Assembly: GCF_018449475.1 (NCBI RefSeq)
Contig: NZ_JAHCQH010000004.1
Coordinates: 62,001 to 126,000 of the forward strand
Length of the DNA stretch: 64,000 nt
Direction of reading: 5' to 3'
Source of the DNA: Ancylobacter radicis
GTDB lineage: Bacteria; Pseudomonadota; Alphaproteobacteria; Rhizobiales; Xanthobacteraceae
Under the pieces are notes generated by a model. That model made no database searches. It worked only from the letters and a program-made list of their open reading frames with translations, and was not told where the DNA came from. How positions within the stretch are numbered: position 1 is the first letter of the stretch; each line of letters starts with the position of its first letter. A program made the translations under genes and the position numbers. Shown piece by piece: positions 56,442 to 64,000 of the stretch.

Positions 56442-56471
56442 AGGCTCGCGCCATCTCGGCGTGACGAATGA

Positions 56472-56497
56472 GCGGCGCGGGGCCTGCCTCGCGCCGC
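56472..56497 (+). terminator. Strong GC hairpin after leuA
   Basis: GCGGCGCGGGG-CCTG-CCTCGCGCCGC forms an 11-bp stem with one G-U pair and a 4-base loop, 30 bases after the leuA stop. It lacks a T-tract, so it may pause or stabilise the message rather than terminate fully. Confidence 0.5.
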
Positions 56498-56586
56498 CGC
56501 CACAATGATGCCGAGCCGCGCGGCTAGGCATGTCAGGCCACCGTCGGTCCGTCTGATATGCTCCCGTCCACGACGTCCGTTCCCGC

Positions 56587-57306
56587 ATGACGAATGCCGC
56601 GCGCGCTGTGGACCCCGCGGACGCACAGGTGCGCTGGAACGCGTCCGCTCTGCCGCCGCGATGGCCGGGCGGGCTCGATATCGGCGCCTCGCTGGTTTTT
56701 CATCTGGCGCTGCTGGCCCTCGCCCTGCTGGCGGCCATTCGCCCTCTCTCGGCCCCCGAGGCGCCGGCGATCGAGACGGAGGTCATCAGCGCCGCTGAAT
56801 TCGCCGCCGCGACGGGGCGCGCCACCCTGTCCGACCCAGCGCCCTCGGTCGTCGCACCAGCGCCCGCGCCTGCGCTACCGGGCGCTGCGGCCAAGCCGGC
56901 CCGCGCCGCGCCGCCGCCCGACATGATCCGCGCCGAGCGCATGCTCTCGGACGCCGCGCTGCACGAGCCGCGCAACCGCCCGCTGCGCCGCCAGCTCACC
57001 ACCCTTGCCGACGATGAGTATGTGGCGCAGCTCTGCGACTTCGAGGCCATGGAGCAGATCCACCGCTGGCGCGCCAGCCTGCAGCCGGACCGGCTGGTGG
57101 ACTATGCGCTCTCGGACCCACGCTGGGAGGATGGCGCCTTCGTCGCGCAGGGCGGCGCCTTTCGCAGCGGCCGGGCCTGGTACGAGGTGGCCTATCGCTG
57201 CGAACTCGATGCCGCCCGGCGCGCGGTTGCCGGCTTCGCGTTCCGCGTCGGCCCGCCGATTCCGCGCAGCGAATGGTCGGCGCTCAACCTGCCGGCGGTG
57301 CATTGA
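56587..57306 (+). CDS. DUF930 protein
   Basis: This 239-residue protein has one membrane segment (about 33-55, ASLVFHLALLALALLAAI), a Pro/Ala-rich periplasmic linker and a C-terminal DUF930 domain (about 110-238). Conserved pieces are AERMLSDAALHEPRNRPLRRQL, VAQLCDFEAMEQIHRW, AFRSGRAWYEVAYRCEL and VGPPIPRSEWSALNLP. The two Cys (in QLCDFE and YRCELD) may form a disulfide. DUF930 is nearly confined to Rhizobiales and has no known function. No functional link to leuA upstream is apparent. Confidence 0.87.
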   Translation: MTNAARAVDPADAQVRWNASALPPRWPGGLDIGASLVFHLALLALALLAAIRPLSAPEAPAIETEVISAAEFAAATGRATLSDPAPSVVAPAPAPALPGAAAKPARAAPPPDMIRAERMLSDAALHEPRNRPLRRQLTTLADDEYVAQLCDFEAMEQIHRWRASLQPDRLVDYALSDPRWEDGAFVAQGGAFRSGRAWYEVAYRCELDAARRAVAGFAFRVGPPIPRSEWSALNLPAVH

Positions 57307-57324
57307 TCCTGCGGGAGCGGCCGC

Positions 57325-58116
57325 TCAGGCCTCCGGTATGCCCAGCGCGGCCGTCAGCGCCCCTGTGAGCGCGCTCTCCATCTGCGGGGACTGCGCCAGT
57401 GCCACGCCGTCCAGCGCCGCCACCGGGCGCAGGAGCCGCACGGAATTGGTGAGGAACACCGCATCTGCCCCGGCGAGTGCTTCCGGCGCCAGCGGGCGCT
57501 CCTCCACTGCGAGGCAGAGCGCGGGTGCGGCCTCGATAAGCAGCGCGCGGATGATCCCCGGCAGGCAGCCCTCGGCAAGGGACGGCGTGACCAGCCGCCC
57601 GCCGATCAGCATCACCACATTGGCAATGGTCGAGCAGGCGACGCGCCCCTGCGTGTTCAGGATCAGCGCGTCATCCGCGCCGCCCTCCGCCGCCTGCCGC
57701 GCGGCCAGGATATGGTCGAGATAGCCCAGCGTCTTGAGATTGGCGCTCAGTGAGAACTCGTTGCGCCGCCCCGTCGCGGTGATCAGCCGCGCCGGCTGGC
57801 CGATCAGCGACGGGCTCCACGGCGCCGTCGTCGTCACCAGCGTCGGCGCGCCGACGCTGGCCGGCCAGAGTCCGCGCGCGGCGCTCCCGCGTGTCACCGT
57901 GGTGCGCAGGATGGCGGGCGCGTCGCTCAGGCCCGCCGCCATCGCCGCCTCAATAGCCTCATGGGTCACCGCAATGCCAATGGCCTGCGCCGCCGCGACC
58001 AGCCGGTCGACATGGCGTGCGCCGGCCAGCACGCGCCCGTCCAGCGCCAGCGCGGTGTCGAACACCCCGTCGCCGAGCGTGAAGCCGCGATCCTCGACGG
58101 AGATAATGGCGCTCAC
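57325..58116 (-). CDS. pabC: Aminotransferase class IV, probable 4-amino-4-deoxychorismate lyase
   Basis: This 263-residue PLP fold-type IV protein begins with SVEDRGFTLGDGVFDT, contains LKTLGYLDHILAARQAAEGGADDALILNTQGRVACST and GCLPGIIRALLIE, typical of PabC and D-amino acid aminotransferases. It lies last in a 4-base-overlapping run with pabA and pabB, which favours the lyase role: release of p-aminobenzoate and pyruvate from aminodeoxychorismate for folate synthesis. Confidence 0.87.
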   Translation of the reverse strand: MSAIISVEDRGFTLGDGVFDTALALDGRVLAGARHVDRLVAAAQAIGIAVTHEAIEAAMAAGLSDAPAILRTTVTRGSAARGLWPASVGAPTLVTTTAPWSPSLIGQPARLITATGRRNEFSLSANLKTLGYLDHILAARQAAEGGADDALILNTQGRVACSTIANVVMLIGGRLVTPSLAEGCLPGIIRALLIEAAPALCLAVEERPLAPEALAGADAVFLTNSVRLLRPVAALDGVALAQSPQMESALTGALTAALGIPEA

Positions 58117-58820
58117 CGCTCCGCTCCCCAGCGCGCCGGCCAGACCTTGGCCCAGTCCGGCGTCGGCAGGGCGGCCGGGGCCAGCAAAGGCGGGTAGGCG
58201 CCCGGCGCGTGGTCGGGGACGGCGACGGGGCCGAGCATCGGCGTCCGGGTGCCGAGCCCGGCGAGCCCGAGGAAATTGGCGAGGATCTCGTAGCCCGGCC
58301 CGGTGAGCACGGATTCCGGGTGGAACTGCACGCCGAAGGTCGGGTGCGTGCGGTGCGCCAGCCCCATGATCTCGCCATCCTCCGCCCAGGCGGTGGCGAT
58401 CAACGGCGTACCCTCGTCCAACTCCACCGCCAGCGAGTGATAGCGGCCGGCCGGAAAGGGGGAGGGCAGGCCGGCGAACACGTCGCGGCCCTCATGGCGT
58501 ACCGCCGAGGCGCGCCCATGCATCGGCTCCTTCGCCCGCACCACGCGCCCGCCAAAAGCCTGCCCGATGCATTGATGGCCGAGGCAGATGCCGAGAATGG
58601 GCAGCCGCCCGGACAGCGCCCGCACCGCGTCGAGCGATACGCCGGCTTCATTGGGCGAGCAGGGGCCGGGCGAAATCACCAGCGCCCGCGGCGCCAGCCG
58701 CTCGATGGTCGCCACGTCCAGCGCGTCATTGCGGACGACCTCGACCTCCTCGCCCAGTTCGGTGAGGTAGCGCGCCACGTTGAAGACGAAGCTGTCGTAA
58801 TTGTCGATCAGCAGGATCAT
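58113..58820 (-). CDS. pabA: Aminodeoxychorismate synthase glutamine amidotransferase subunit
   Basis: This 235-residue class I glutamine amidotransferase opens ILLIDNYDSFVFNVARYL. SPGPCSPNEAG, the nucleophile loop GICLGHQCIGQAFGG and the His-Glu pair in FGVQFHPESVLTGPG are intact. It supplies ammonia to PabB. A short C-terminal extension (about 195-235) is not part of the family core. It overlaps pabB and pabC by 4 bases each. Some organisms share this subunit with TrpE; the context here points to folate. Confidence 0.93.
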   Translation of the reverse strand: MILLIDNYDSFVFNVARYLTELGEEVEVVRNDALDVATIERLAPRALVISPGPCSPNEAGVSLDAVRALSGRLPILGICLGHQCIGQAFGGRVVRAKEPMHGRASAVRHEGRDVFAGLPSPFPAGRYHSLAVELDEGTPLIATAWAEDGEIMGLAHRTHPTFGVQFHPESVLTGPGYEILANFLGLAGLGTRTPMLGPVAVPDHAPGAYPPLLAPAALPTPDWAKVWPARWGAER

Positions 58821-60256
58821 GCGAGCCCCTCCGGCCGGAAGGCGCGAAACAGCCGCTCCGCCTTGGTCAGGCTTTCCACATGCTCGGCCGCTGGGTCGGA
58901 CAGGGCGGTGATGCCGCCGCCGACGCCGAAGCTGGCCGTGAGGCCGGCCCCGTCCTCCTCCACCGTCACCGTGCGGATGGCGATGTTGAAATCCATCGTG
59001 CCGTCAAAGCCGATATAGCCGATGGAGCCGCAATAGACCCCGCGCGGGCGCCCCTCCAGCTCGCGGATGATCTCCATGGCGCGGATCTTCGGCGCGCCGG
59101 TGATCGAGCCGCCGGGGAAGGAGGCCGCCATCAGGTCGAGCCCGTCGCGGCCCTCCTGCAGCGTGCCGGTCACCACCGAGACGAGGTGATGGACATTGGC
59201 ATAGGTCTCCAGCCCGCACAGATGCGGCACCCGCACCGTGCCCGGCCGGCAGACGCGGGAGAGATCGTTGCGCAGCAGGTCGACTATCATCACGTTCTCG
59301 GCGCGGTCCTTCTCGCTGGCGGTCAGTTCCCGCCCGCGAAAGGCATCGAGCGTCGGCTCCACCGAGCGCAGCACCGTGCCCTTGATCGGCCGGGTCTCGA
59401 CCTCCGCCCCCGTCAGCTTGACGAAACGCTCGGGCGAGGAGGAGGCGATCACGCGGTCCTCATTGACGATCAGCGCGGCGAAGGTGGCCGGGTTGGCGCG
59501 GCGCAACTGGTCGTAGAGCGCCAGCGGATCGAACGCCCCGCCAGCTATCGCGAGGGGCGATTCAAACCGCTGGGTGAAGTTCGCCTGGAAGATGTCGCCG
59601 GCGCGGATATAGGCGATCACCTGCGCGACGGCGTCGCGGTAGCCTGCCGCCTCGAAATTGGAGCGCCAGCCCGTGGCCGTCACCGCCGGGCCGAGGGCGG
59701 GCAGGGGGGCGGCAAGGCGTTCGCCGGCCTGCGCCAGCCGCTCCCGCGCCCGCGCGGCCCGCCGTGCGGGCTCGCCCTCGGGCCAGCCGGTGGAAATGAG
59801 GAAACCGCGCCGGGCCACCGTGTCGAAGGCGATCACCAGATCGTAGAAGCCGAGGTCGATTTCCGGCCCTTCGCCCGGTTCGGCCTGCGGCGTCGGGAAA
59901 CGGTCGAACAGGCGTCCGGCCTCATAGGCGACATAGCCGGCCGCCCCGGCCTGAAACGCGGCCTCGCCCGGCAGACGCGGCTGGGCGTAGCGGGCGAGGC
60001 GCTCCTTCAGCGCCGCCAGCGGCGCGCCAGCAACACGCTCGCCATCCCAACGCGGGATGCCGGCGGCGACGGTGAAGCGGCCGAAGGGCTGCGCCATCAC
60101 ATAGGACCAGCGCCCCAGAAGCGGGTGCGCCATGGCGCTGTCGAGAAAGACGAGGCCCTCCGCCCGCGCATCATCCGCCCGCCCGAGCCGGCGCGCGGCC
60201 TGCCATGGCTCCTGCCAGGCGATCTCGACAATGAGGGGCGGCGGTTCCTGAATCAT
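58817..60256 (-). CDS. pabB: Aminodeoxychorismate synthase component I
   Basis: From the ATG at 60256 the protein has 479 residues (an ATG at 60301 would add 15). The chorismate-binding domain (about 190-460) shows YRDAVAQVIAYIRAGDIFQANFTQRF, SSSPERFV, ETRPIKGTVLRS (catalytic Lys), PGGSITGAPKIRAMEII and GTMDFNIAIRT. It aminates chorismate with ammonia from PabA. It is first in the operon pabB-pabA-pabC and divergent from tctC. Confidence 0.94.
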   Translation of the reverse strand: MIQEPPPLIVEIAWQEPWQAARRLGRADDARAEGLVFLDSAMAHPLLGRWSYVMAQPFGRFTVAAGIPRWDGERVAGAPLAALKERLARYAQPRLPGEAAFQAGAAGYVAYEAGRLFDRFPTPQAEPGEGPEIDLGFYDLVIAFDTVARRGFLISTGWPEGEPARRAARARERLAQAGERLAAPLPALGPAVTATGWRSNFEAAGYRDAVAQVIAYIRAGDIFQANFTQRFESPLAIAGGAFDPLALYDQLRRANPATFAALIVNEDRVIASSSPERFVKLTGAEVETRPIKGTVLRSVEPTLDAFRGRELTASEKDRAENVMIVDLLRNDLSRVCRPGTVRVPHLCGLETYANVHHLVSVVTGTLQEGRDGLDLMAASFPGGSITGAPKIRAMEIIRELEGRPRGVYCGSIGYIGFDGTMDFNIAIRTVTVEEDGAGLTASFGVGGGITALSDPAAEHVESLTKAERLFRAFRPEGLA

Positions 60257-60460
60257 CCGCCGAATATGGAGGCTCGCGCCGCCGCTTCCTAGATCGTCCA
60301 CGCTGCCTCGGGCCGAAACCGCTTCCAGAACGAAACACTAAGCCGAAAGGGCCACTTGACGCAGTGTCATGCGGGTGCTGGCTTAAGCGCCCACAAATGC
60401 CGGATGCAACGTCGTCCGGTCAAAGCGTGCCAAGCGTTTTACATGTCTCGGGAGGGACGC

Positions 60461-61447
60461 ATGAGGAATTTGAAATCGGCCGCGATCGCGCTCGCGGCAC
60501 TGGCGCTCTCGGTAGCGCCCTTTGCCGCCGCGAAGGCCCAGGATTTTCCCAGCCGCAATGTGACGATGATCGTGCCCTTCGCCGCTGGCGGGCCGACCGA
60601 CACGGTGGCGCGGCTGATCGCCGAATCGATGTCCCGTTCGCTCGGCCAGCAGGTCGTGGTCGAGAATGTCGGCGGCGCCGGCGGCACGCGTGGCGCGGGC
60701 CAGGTCGCCAAGGCCGCCCCCGATGGCTACACCATCCTGCTGCACCATATCGGGCAGGCGACCTCCGCCACCCTCTACCGCAAGCTGCCCTACAATGTGC
60801 TGACCGATTTCGAGGAAGTCGGCCTCGTGACCGACGTGCCGATGACCATGATCGGCAAGTCGACGCTTGAGCCCAAGGACGCCGCCGCCCTCATCGCCTA
60901 TGTGAAGGAGAAGAAGGACGGGGTGATCTACGGCAATGCCGGCGTCGGTTCCGCCTCGCATCTGTGCGGCATGCTGTTCATGTCCGCCATCGGCACCCCG
61001 ATGACCACGGTTCCCTATCAGGGCACCGGCCCGGCGATGAACGATCTGGTCGGCGGGCAGATCGACCTGATGTGCGACCAGACCACCAACACCACCGGCC
61101 AGATCAAGGCCGGCAAGGTGAAGGCCTATGGCGTGACCACCCCGAACCGCCTGAAGTCGCTGCCGGACATCCCGACCTTCAAGGAAGGCGCGCTGCCGGG
61201 CTTCGAGATCGCCGTGTGGCACGGCCTGTACGCGCCGAAGGGCACGCCCAAGGTGACGATCGACAAGCTCAACGCCGCGCTGTTGACCGCGCTTCAGGAC
61301 CCCAAGGTGATCGCCCGCTTCGCCGATCTCGGCACCGAGCCGGTGGCGCTGGAGCGCGCGACGCCCGAGGTGCACGAGAAGTTCCTGGCGGCGGAAGTCG
61401 CCAAGTGGAAGCCGGTGATCGAGCAGGCCGGCGTCTTCGCCGACTGA
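60461..61447 (+). CDS. tctC: TctC-type tricarboxylate-binding protein (Bug family)
   Basis: From the ATG at 60461 (GGGAGGGA ribosome-binding site) the protein has 328 residues with a signal peptide (1-26, ending AAAKAQ). The Bug/TctC fold shows FPSRNVTMIVPFAAGGPTDTVARLIAE, NVGGAGGTRGAGQVAKAAPDGYT and VPYQGTGPAMNDLVGGQIDLMCD. It binds a carboxylate substrate in the periplasm for the TctAB membrane complex encoded downstream. The substrate could be citrate or another carboxylate. No TctDE regulator is seen. Confidence 0.93.
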   Translation: MRNLKSAAIALAALALSVAPFAAAKAQDFPSRNVTMIVPFAAGGPTDTVARLIAESMSRSLGQQVVVENVGGAGGTRGAGQVAKAAPDGYTILLHHIGQATSATLYRKLPYNVLTDFEEVGLVTDVPMTMIGKSTLEPKDAAALIAYVKEKKDGVIYGNAGVGSASHLCGMLFMSAIGTPMTTVPYQGTGPAMNDLVGGQIDLMCDQTTNTTGQIKAGKVKAYGVTTPNRLKSLPDIPTFKEGALPGFEIAVWHGLYAPKGTPKVTIDKLNAALLTALQDPKVIARFADLGTEPVALERATPEVHEKFLAAEVAKWKPVIEQAGVFAD

Positions 61448-61462
61448 TCCGAGCCGACCCAT

Positions 61463-61500
61463 CCCGCCCGCTCGTCAGGCCGGAAAGGCCGTCGGGCGGG
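61463..61500 (+). terminator. Hairpin between tctC and tctB
   Basis: CCCGCCCG (61463-61470) pairs with CGGGCGGG (61493-61500), enclosing an inner GGCC-GGAAA-GGCC hairpin, followed by CGGGTCATTTTA. A leaky terminator here would give more binding protein than membrane subunits. Confidence 0.65.
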
Positions 61501-61536
61501 CGGGTCATTTTATCTGAAGGCCGTGCAGGGGGGGCT

Positions 61537-62016
61537 ATGGTCCGTTTCGTCAAGAACCCGCGCAATGTCGCGACAGGGCTGATGCTGATCGCCGTCGCCG
61601 CGTTTTTCGTCTGGCAGGGATCGGATCTGCCGATGGGGCGCGCCATCCGCATGGGGCCGGGCTATTTCCCGATGATCCTGGCCGGTCTGCTGGCGCTGCT
61701 TGGCCTGATCGTCCTCCTCACTGGCCTCACGCGCCCTTCCGACGATGAGGGCTCGATCGCCCTCAGGCACTGGCCCTGGCGGGCCCTCGCCCTCGTCACA
61801 CTAGCGGTAGTATTGTTCGGCTTCGGCATCCGCCCCCTCGGCCTCGGCCCCTCGATGTGGCTGGCCGTGTTCGTCTCCTCCCTAGCCAGCTCCCGCTTCA
61901 ACATCCTCACCGGCCTGCTCTCCGCCTGTATCATGGTGGCGTTCTCATGGGCCGTGTTCATCAAGGGCCTCGGCCTGCCTCTGCCCATGCTCGGGCCGTG
62001 GCTCGGCGGCTATTGA
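61537..62016 (+). CDS. tctB: TctB small membrane subunit
   Basis: From the ATG at 61537 the protein has 159 residues with four predicted helices. GLMLIAVAAFFVWQGSDLPMGRAIRMGPGYFPMIL is the typical TctB opening. It partners the large subunit TctA in the inner membrane. A G-rich ribosome-binding region (CAGGGGGGG) precedes the ATG. The tctA start is 15 bases after its stop. Confidence 0.9.
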   Translation: MVRFVKNPRNVATGLMLIAVAAFFVWQGSDLPMGRAIRMGPGYFPMILAGLLALLGLIVLLTGLTRPSDDEGSIALRHWPWRALALVTLAVVLFGFGIRPLGLGPSMWLAVFVSSLASSRFNILTGLLSACIMVAFSWAVFIKGLGLPLPMLGPWLGGY

Positions 62017-62031
62017 TCAGGAGCCAGACCC

Positions 62032-63531
62032 TTGGAAATATTTGATAATCTGGCGCTCGGCTTCTCCGTCGCCTTCACCTTCCAGAACATTCTCTACTGC
62101 TTTCTGGGCGTGCTGCTGGGTACGCTGATCGGCGTTCTGCCCGGCCTCGGCCCGGTGCCGACCATCGCCATGCTGCTGCCCATCACCTTCGGCCTGCCGC
62201 CTGTGGCGGCGCTCATCATGCTGTCGGGTATCTATTACGGCGCGCAATATGGCGGTTCGACCACGGCCATCCTGATCAATCTGCCGGGCGAGAGCTCCTC
62301 GGTCGTCACCGCCATTGACGGCTATCAGATGGCCCGTCAGGGGCGGGCAGGAACGGCGCTCGCCACGGCCGCACTGGGCTCATTCTTCGCCGGATCGGTC
62401 GCCACTTTCCTGCTCGCCGTGTTCGCCCCGCCGCTCGCCGATCTCGCCTTGAAATTCGGCCCGCCTGAGTATTTTGCCCTTATGGTTCTTGGGCTTATTG
62501 CGTCCGTCGCGCTCGCCTCGGGCTCCGTGATCAAGGCACTGGCGATGGTCGTTCTGGGTATCCTGCTTGGCCTCTCTGGTCAGGATGTCTACACCGGCAC
62601 CCCCCGCTTCACCTTCGACGTGATCGAACTCGCTGACGGGATCGAATTCGTCGCCCTCGCCATGGGCGTGTTCGGCATCGGCGAAATCGTCCGAAATCTT
62701 GAGGACGAGCACACGCGTACCGTCATGGTGCAGAAGGTGAAGGGCCTGCTGCTCTCCAAGGATGACTTCAAGCGCATCATCGGCCCGGTGCTGCGCGGCA
62801 CTTTTCTCGGCTCTTTCCTCGGCATATTGCCGGGCGGCGGGGCGATCCTGTCCTCCTTCGCCTCTTATTCCATCGAGAAGAAGATATCGCGCCACCCCGA
62901 ACGCTTCGGCAAAGGCGCGATCGAGGGCGTGGCGGGCCCCGAATCGGCCAACAATGCGGGTGCGCAGACGTCCTTTATCCCCATGCTGACGCTGGGAATT
63001 CCGTCAAATCCGGTGATGGCGCTGATGATCGGCGCACTCATCATCCAGGGGATCGTGCCTGGCCCGAATGTGGTCAACGAGCAGCCGAACCTGTTCTGGG
63101 GTATCGTTGCCTCCATGTGGATCGGCAACTTCCTGCTGGTGGTGCTCAACCTGCCATTGATCGGCATTTGGGTGCGGCTGCTCACCGTGCCCTACCATAT
63201 CCTGTTCCCTTTGATCGTCGGCTTTTGCTGCATTGGCGTCTATAGCGTCAACAACAATGAGTTCGACGTCTTCACCATGGCTCTCTTCGGCTTGATCGGC
63301 TACGTGCTGGTCAAGCTTCAATGCGAGCCGGCGCCGCTCCTTCTTGGCTTTATCATTGGGCCAATGCTTGAGGAATATTTGCGCCGGGCGATGCTGATCT
63401 CCCGTGGTGACCCTCTGGTGTTCGTGTCCCGTCCGATTTCCGCGACCATGCTGGGGCTTGCCGCGCTCGCGCTGCTCGTGGTTCTGCTGCCTTCGGTGCG
63501 CAAGAAGCGCGAGGATGCGTTCAAAGAGTGA
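62032..63531 (+). CDS. tctA: TctA large membrane subunit
   Basis: From a TTG at 62032 with AGGAG upstream the protein has 499 residues. It has about 10-12 membrane helices. GTLIGVLPGLGPVPTIAMLLPITFGLPP and SGIYYGAQYGGSTTAILINLPGE are TctA family signatures, and SFLGILPGGGAILSSFASY repeats the motif in the second half. It is the transport channel of the secondary, binding-protein-dependent tripartite tricarboxylate transporter. Confidence 0.94.
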   Translation: MEIFDNLALGFSVAFTFQNILYCFLGVLLGTLIGVLPGLGPVPTIAMLLPITFGLPPVAALIMLSGIYYGAQYGGSTTAILINLPGESSSVVTAIDGYQMARQGRAGTALATAALGSFFAGSVATFLLAVFAPPLADLALKFGPPEYFALMVLGLIASVALASGSVIKALAMVVLGILLGLSGQDVYTGTPRFTFDVIELADGIEFVALAMGVFGIGEIVRNLEDEHTRTVMVQKVKGLLLSKDDFKRIIGPVLRGTFLGSFLGILPGGGAILSSFASYSIEKKISRHPERFGKGAIEGVAGPESANNAGAQTSFIPMLTLGIPSNPVMALMIGALIIQGIVPGPNVVNEQPNLFWGIVASMWIGNFLLVVLNLPLIGIWVRLLTVPYHILFPLIVGFCCIGVYSVNNNEFDVFTMALFGLIGYVLVKLQCEPAPLLLGFIIGPMLEEYLRRAMLISRGDPLVFVSRPISATMLGLAALALLVVLLPSVRKKREDAFKE

Positions 63532-63622
63532 GGACAAATAGCGGGAGGGTGTAGACAGGCCGGAATCGCTTTGCTACATGACCCCCCGTTCGCGGGACGT
63601 TGTTCCGCAGACACACGGTCCG

Positions 63623-63698
<76 letters not shown>

Positions 63699-63813
63699 AT
63701 CCTCCCAGGAATGAAATTCTGGACCGGTGTCGGCAAGCGATTTAGTTATCAGGCCATGGATGGCCTTCCCCCGATACCACTCCAATTGACTGTAGCCGCG
63801 CTAGCGTCTGGAA

Positions 63814-64000
63814 ATGTTCGATTGGATTCACCGGACTGATCGTCCGCTTCTTGTGGTGGAAGGGCCTCAGGTCCGGGTCGTGGCAGCGAATGCCGCGGCG
63901 ACGGCGCTGATGGACCAACCCTTGCTGAATTGCGAACCCGGCCCGTTGCTCGCCGAGATCGGTCAGATGCCGGATTGCTCTGTAATGGAGCGGGCCTGGA
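63814..64000 (+). CDS. N-terminal fragment of a PAS-like sensor protein
   Basis: The ATG at 63814 (GGAAA just upstream) opens a frame still open at the window end, giving 62 residues. RPLLVVEGPQVRVVAANAAATALMDQ resembles the opening of a PAS sensory domain. The output domain lies outside the window, so the function cannot be stated. Confidence 0.5.
   Translation, partial: MFDWIHRTDRPLLVVEGPQVRVVAANAAATALMDQPLLNCEPGPLLAEIGQMPDCSVMERAW

Overview
The window reads as chromosomal DNA of a high-GC alphaproteobacterium of the order Hyphomicrobiales (Rhizobiales). Gene content and style resemble Xanthobacteraceae such as Ancylobacter/Starkeya/Xanthobacter, but that placement is an inference. The signs are strongly GC-biased codon use, RIME-like palindromic repeats, GGAAC-N16-CGTT promoters of the EcfG general stress response, L,D-transpeptidases, OpgC, DUF930, DUF3750 and a bacteriophytochrome with an HWE-type kinase. 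No phage, insertion sequence, rRNA operon or CRISPR array is visible. One tRNA gene, tRNA-Lys(CTT), lies near the right end.

Layout. 1-4.9 kb: end of ettA, a ParDE-like toxin-antitoxin pair, an MltB-type lytic transglycosylase, palindromic repeats, a class D beta-lactamase and prmB. 4.9-11.3 kb: a probable stress/envelope operon (HdeD-like protein, OpgC, two SGNH hydrolases) behind an EcfG-type promoter, then a MOSC protein, an L,D-transpeptidase and trmO. 11.4-17.6 kb: a methionine-cycle operon (ArsR-methyltransferase regulator, metF, metH) interrupted by a DUF559 nuclease gene inside a palindromic element. 17.6-28 kb: amidase, pdxY, PhzF and Nudix genes, then a BMP-type nucleoside ABC importer followed directly by a CodA-like cytosine deaminase, which suggests base or nucleoside uptake and salvage. 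28-31.8 kb: a GGDEF-EAL protein and two MBL-fold hydrolases.

31.8-34.6 kb holds the most unusual locus. A PatA/PatG-like subtilisin protease with an internal Cys-Gly-rich linker is followed on the same strand by three tiny Cys-rich peptide genes. The peptides share an N-terminal leader motif (M-[RK]-[LM]-P-x-Q, then Arg at position 12), carry no Cys in the leader, and have divergent Cys-rich C-terminal cores. It looks like a minimal, undescribed precursor-peptide processing system.

34.7-40 kb: lepA, a DUF4258/DUF2283 pair bounded by a duplicated lepA 3' end, a YegP-like protein, a PRC-barrel protein behind an EcfG-type promoter, and a peptidoglycan pair (L,D-transpeptidase, mepA). 40-50.9 kb: GMC oxidoreductase, a second MltB, DUF3750, malonyl-CoA decarboxylase, a diguanylate cyclase, cfa, and a bacteriophytochrome-HWE kinase-receiver protein behind a third EcfG-type promoter. 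50.8-54.4 kb: a TetR-controlled EmrAB efflux system. 54.4-57.3 kb: leuA with a Leu-rich attenuation leader, then DUF930. 57.3-60.3 kb: the pabB-pabA-pabC operon. 60.4-64 kb: a TctCBA tripartite tricarboxylate transporter, tRNA-Lys and the start of a PAS-like protein.

Recurring architecture. Two gene 3' ends (mltB, lepA) are duplicated downstream on the far side of an inserted segment. Three copies of one composite palindrome family (ends A and B) occur, one carrying the DUF559 gene between its two ends and two empty.
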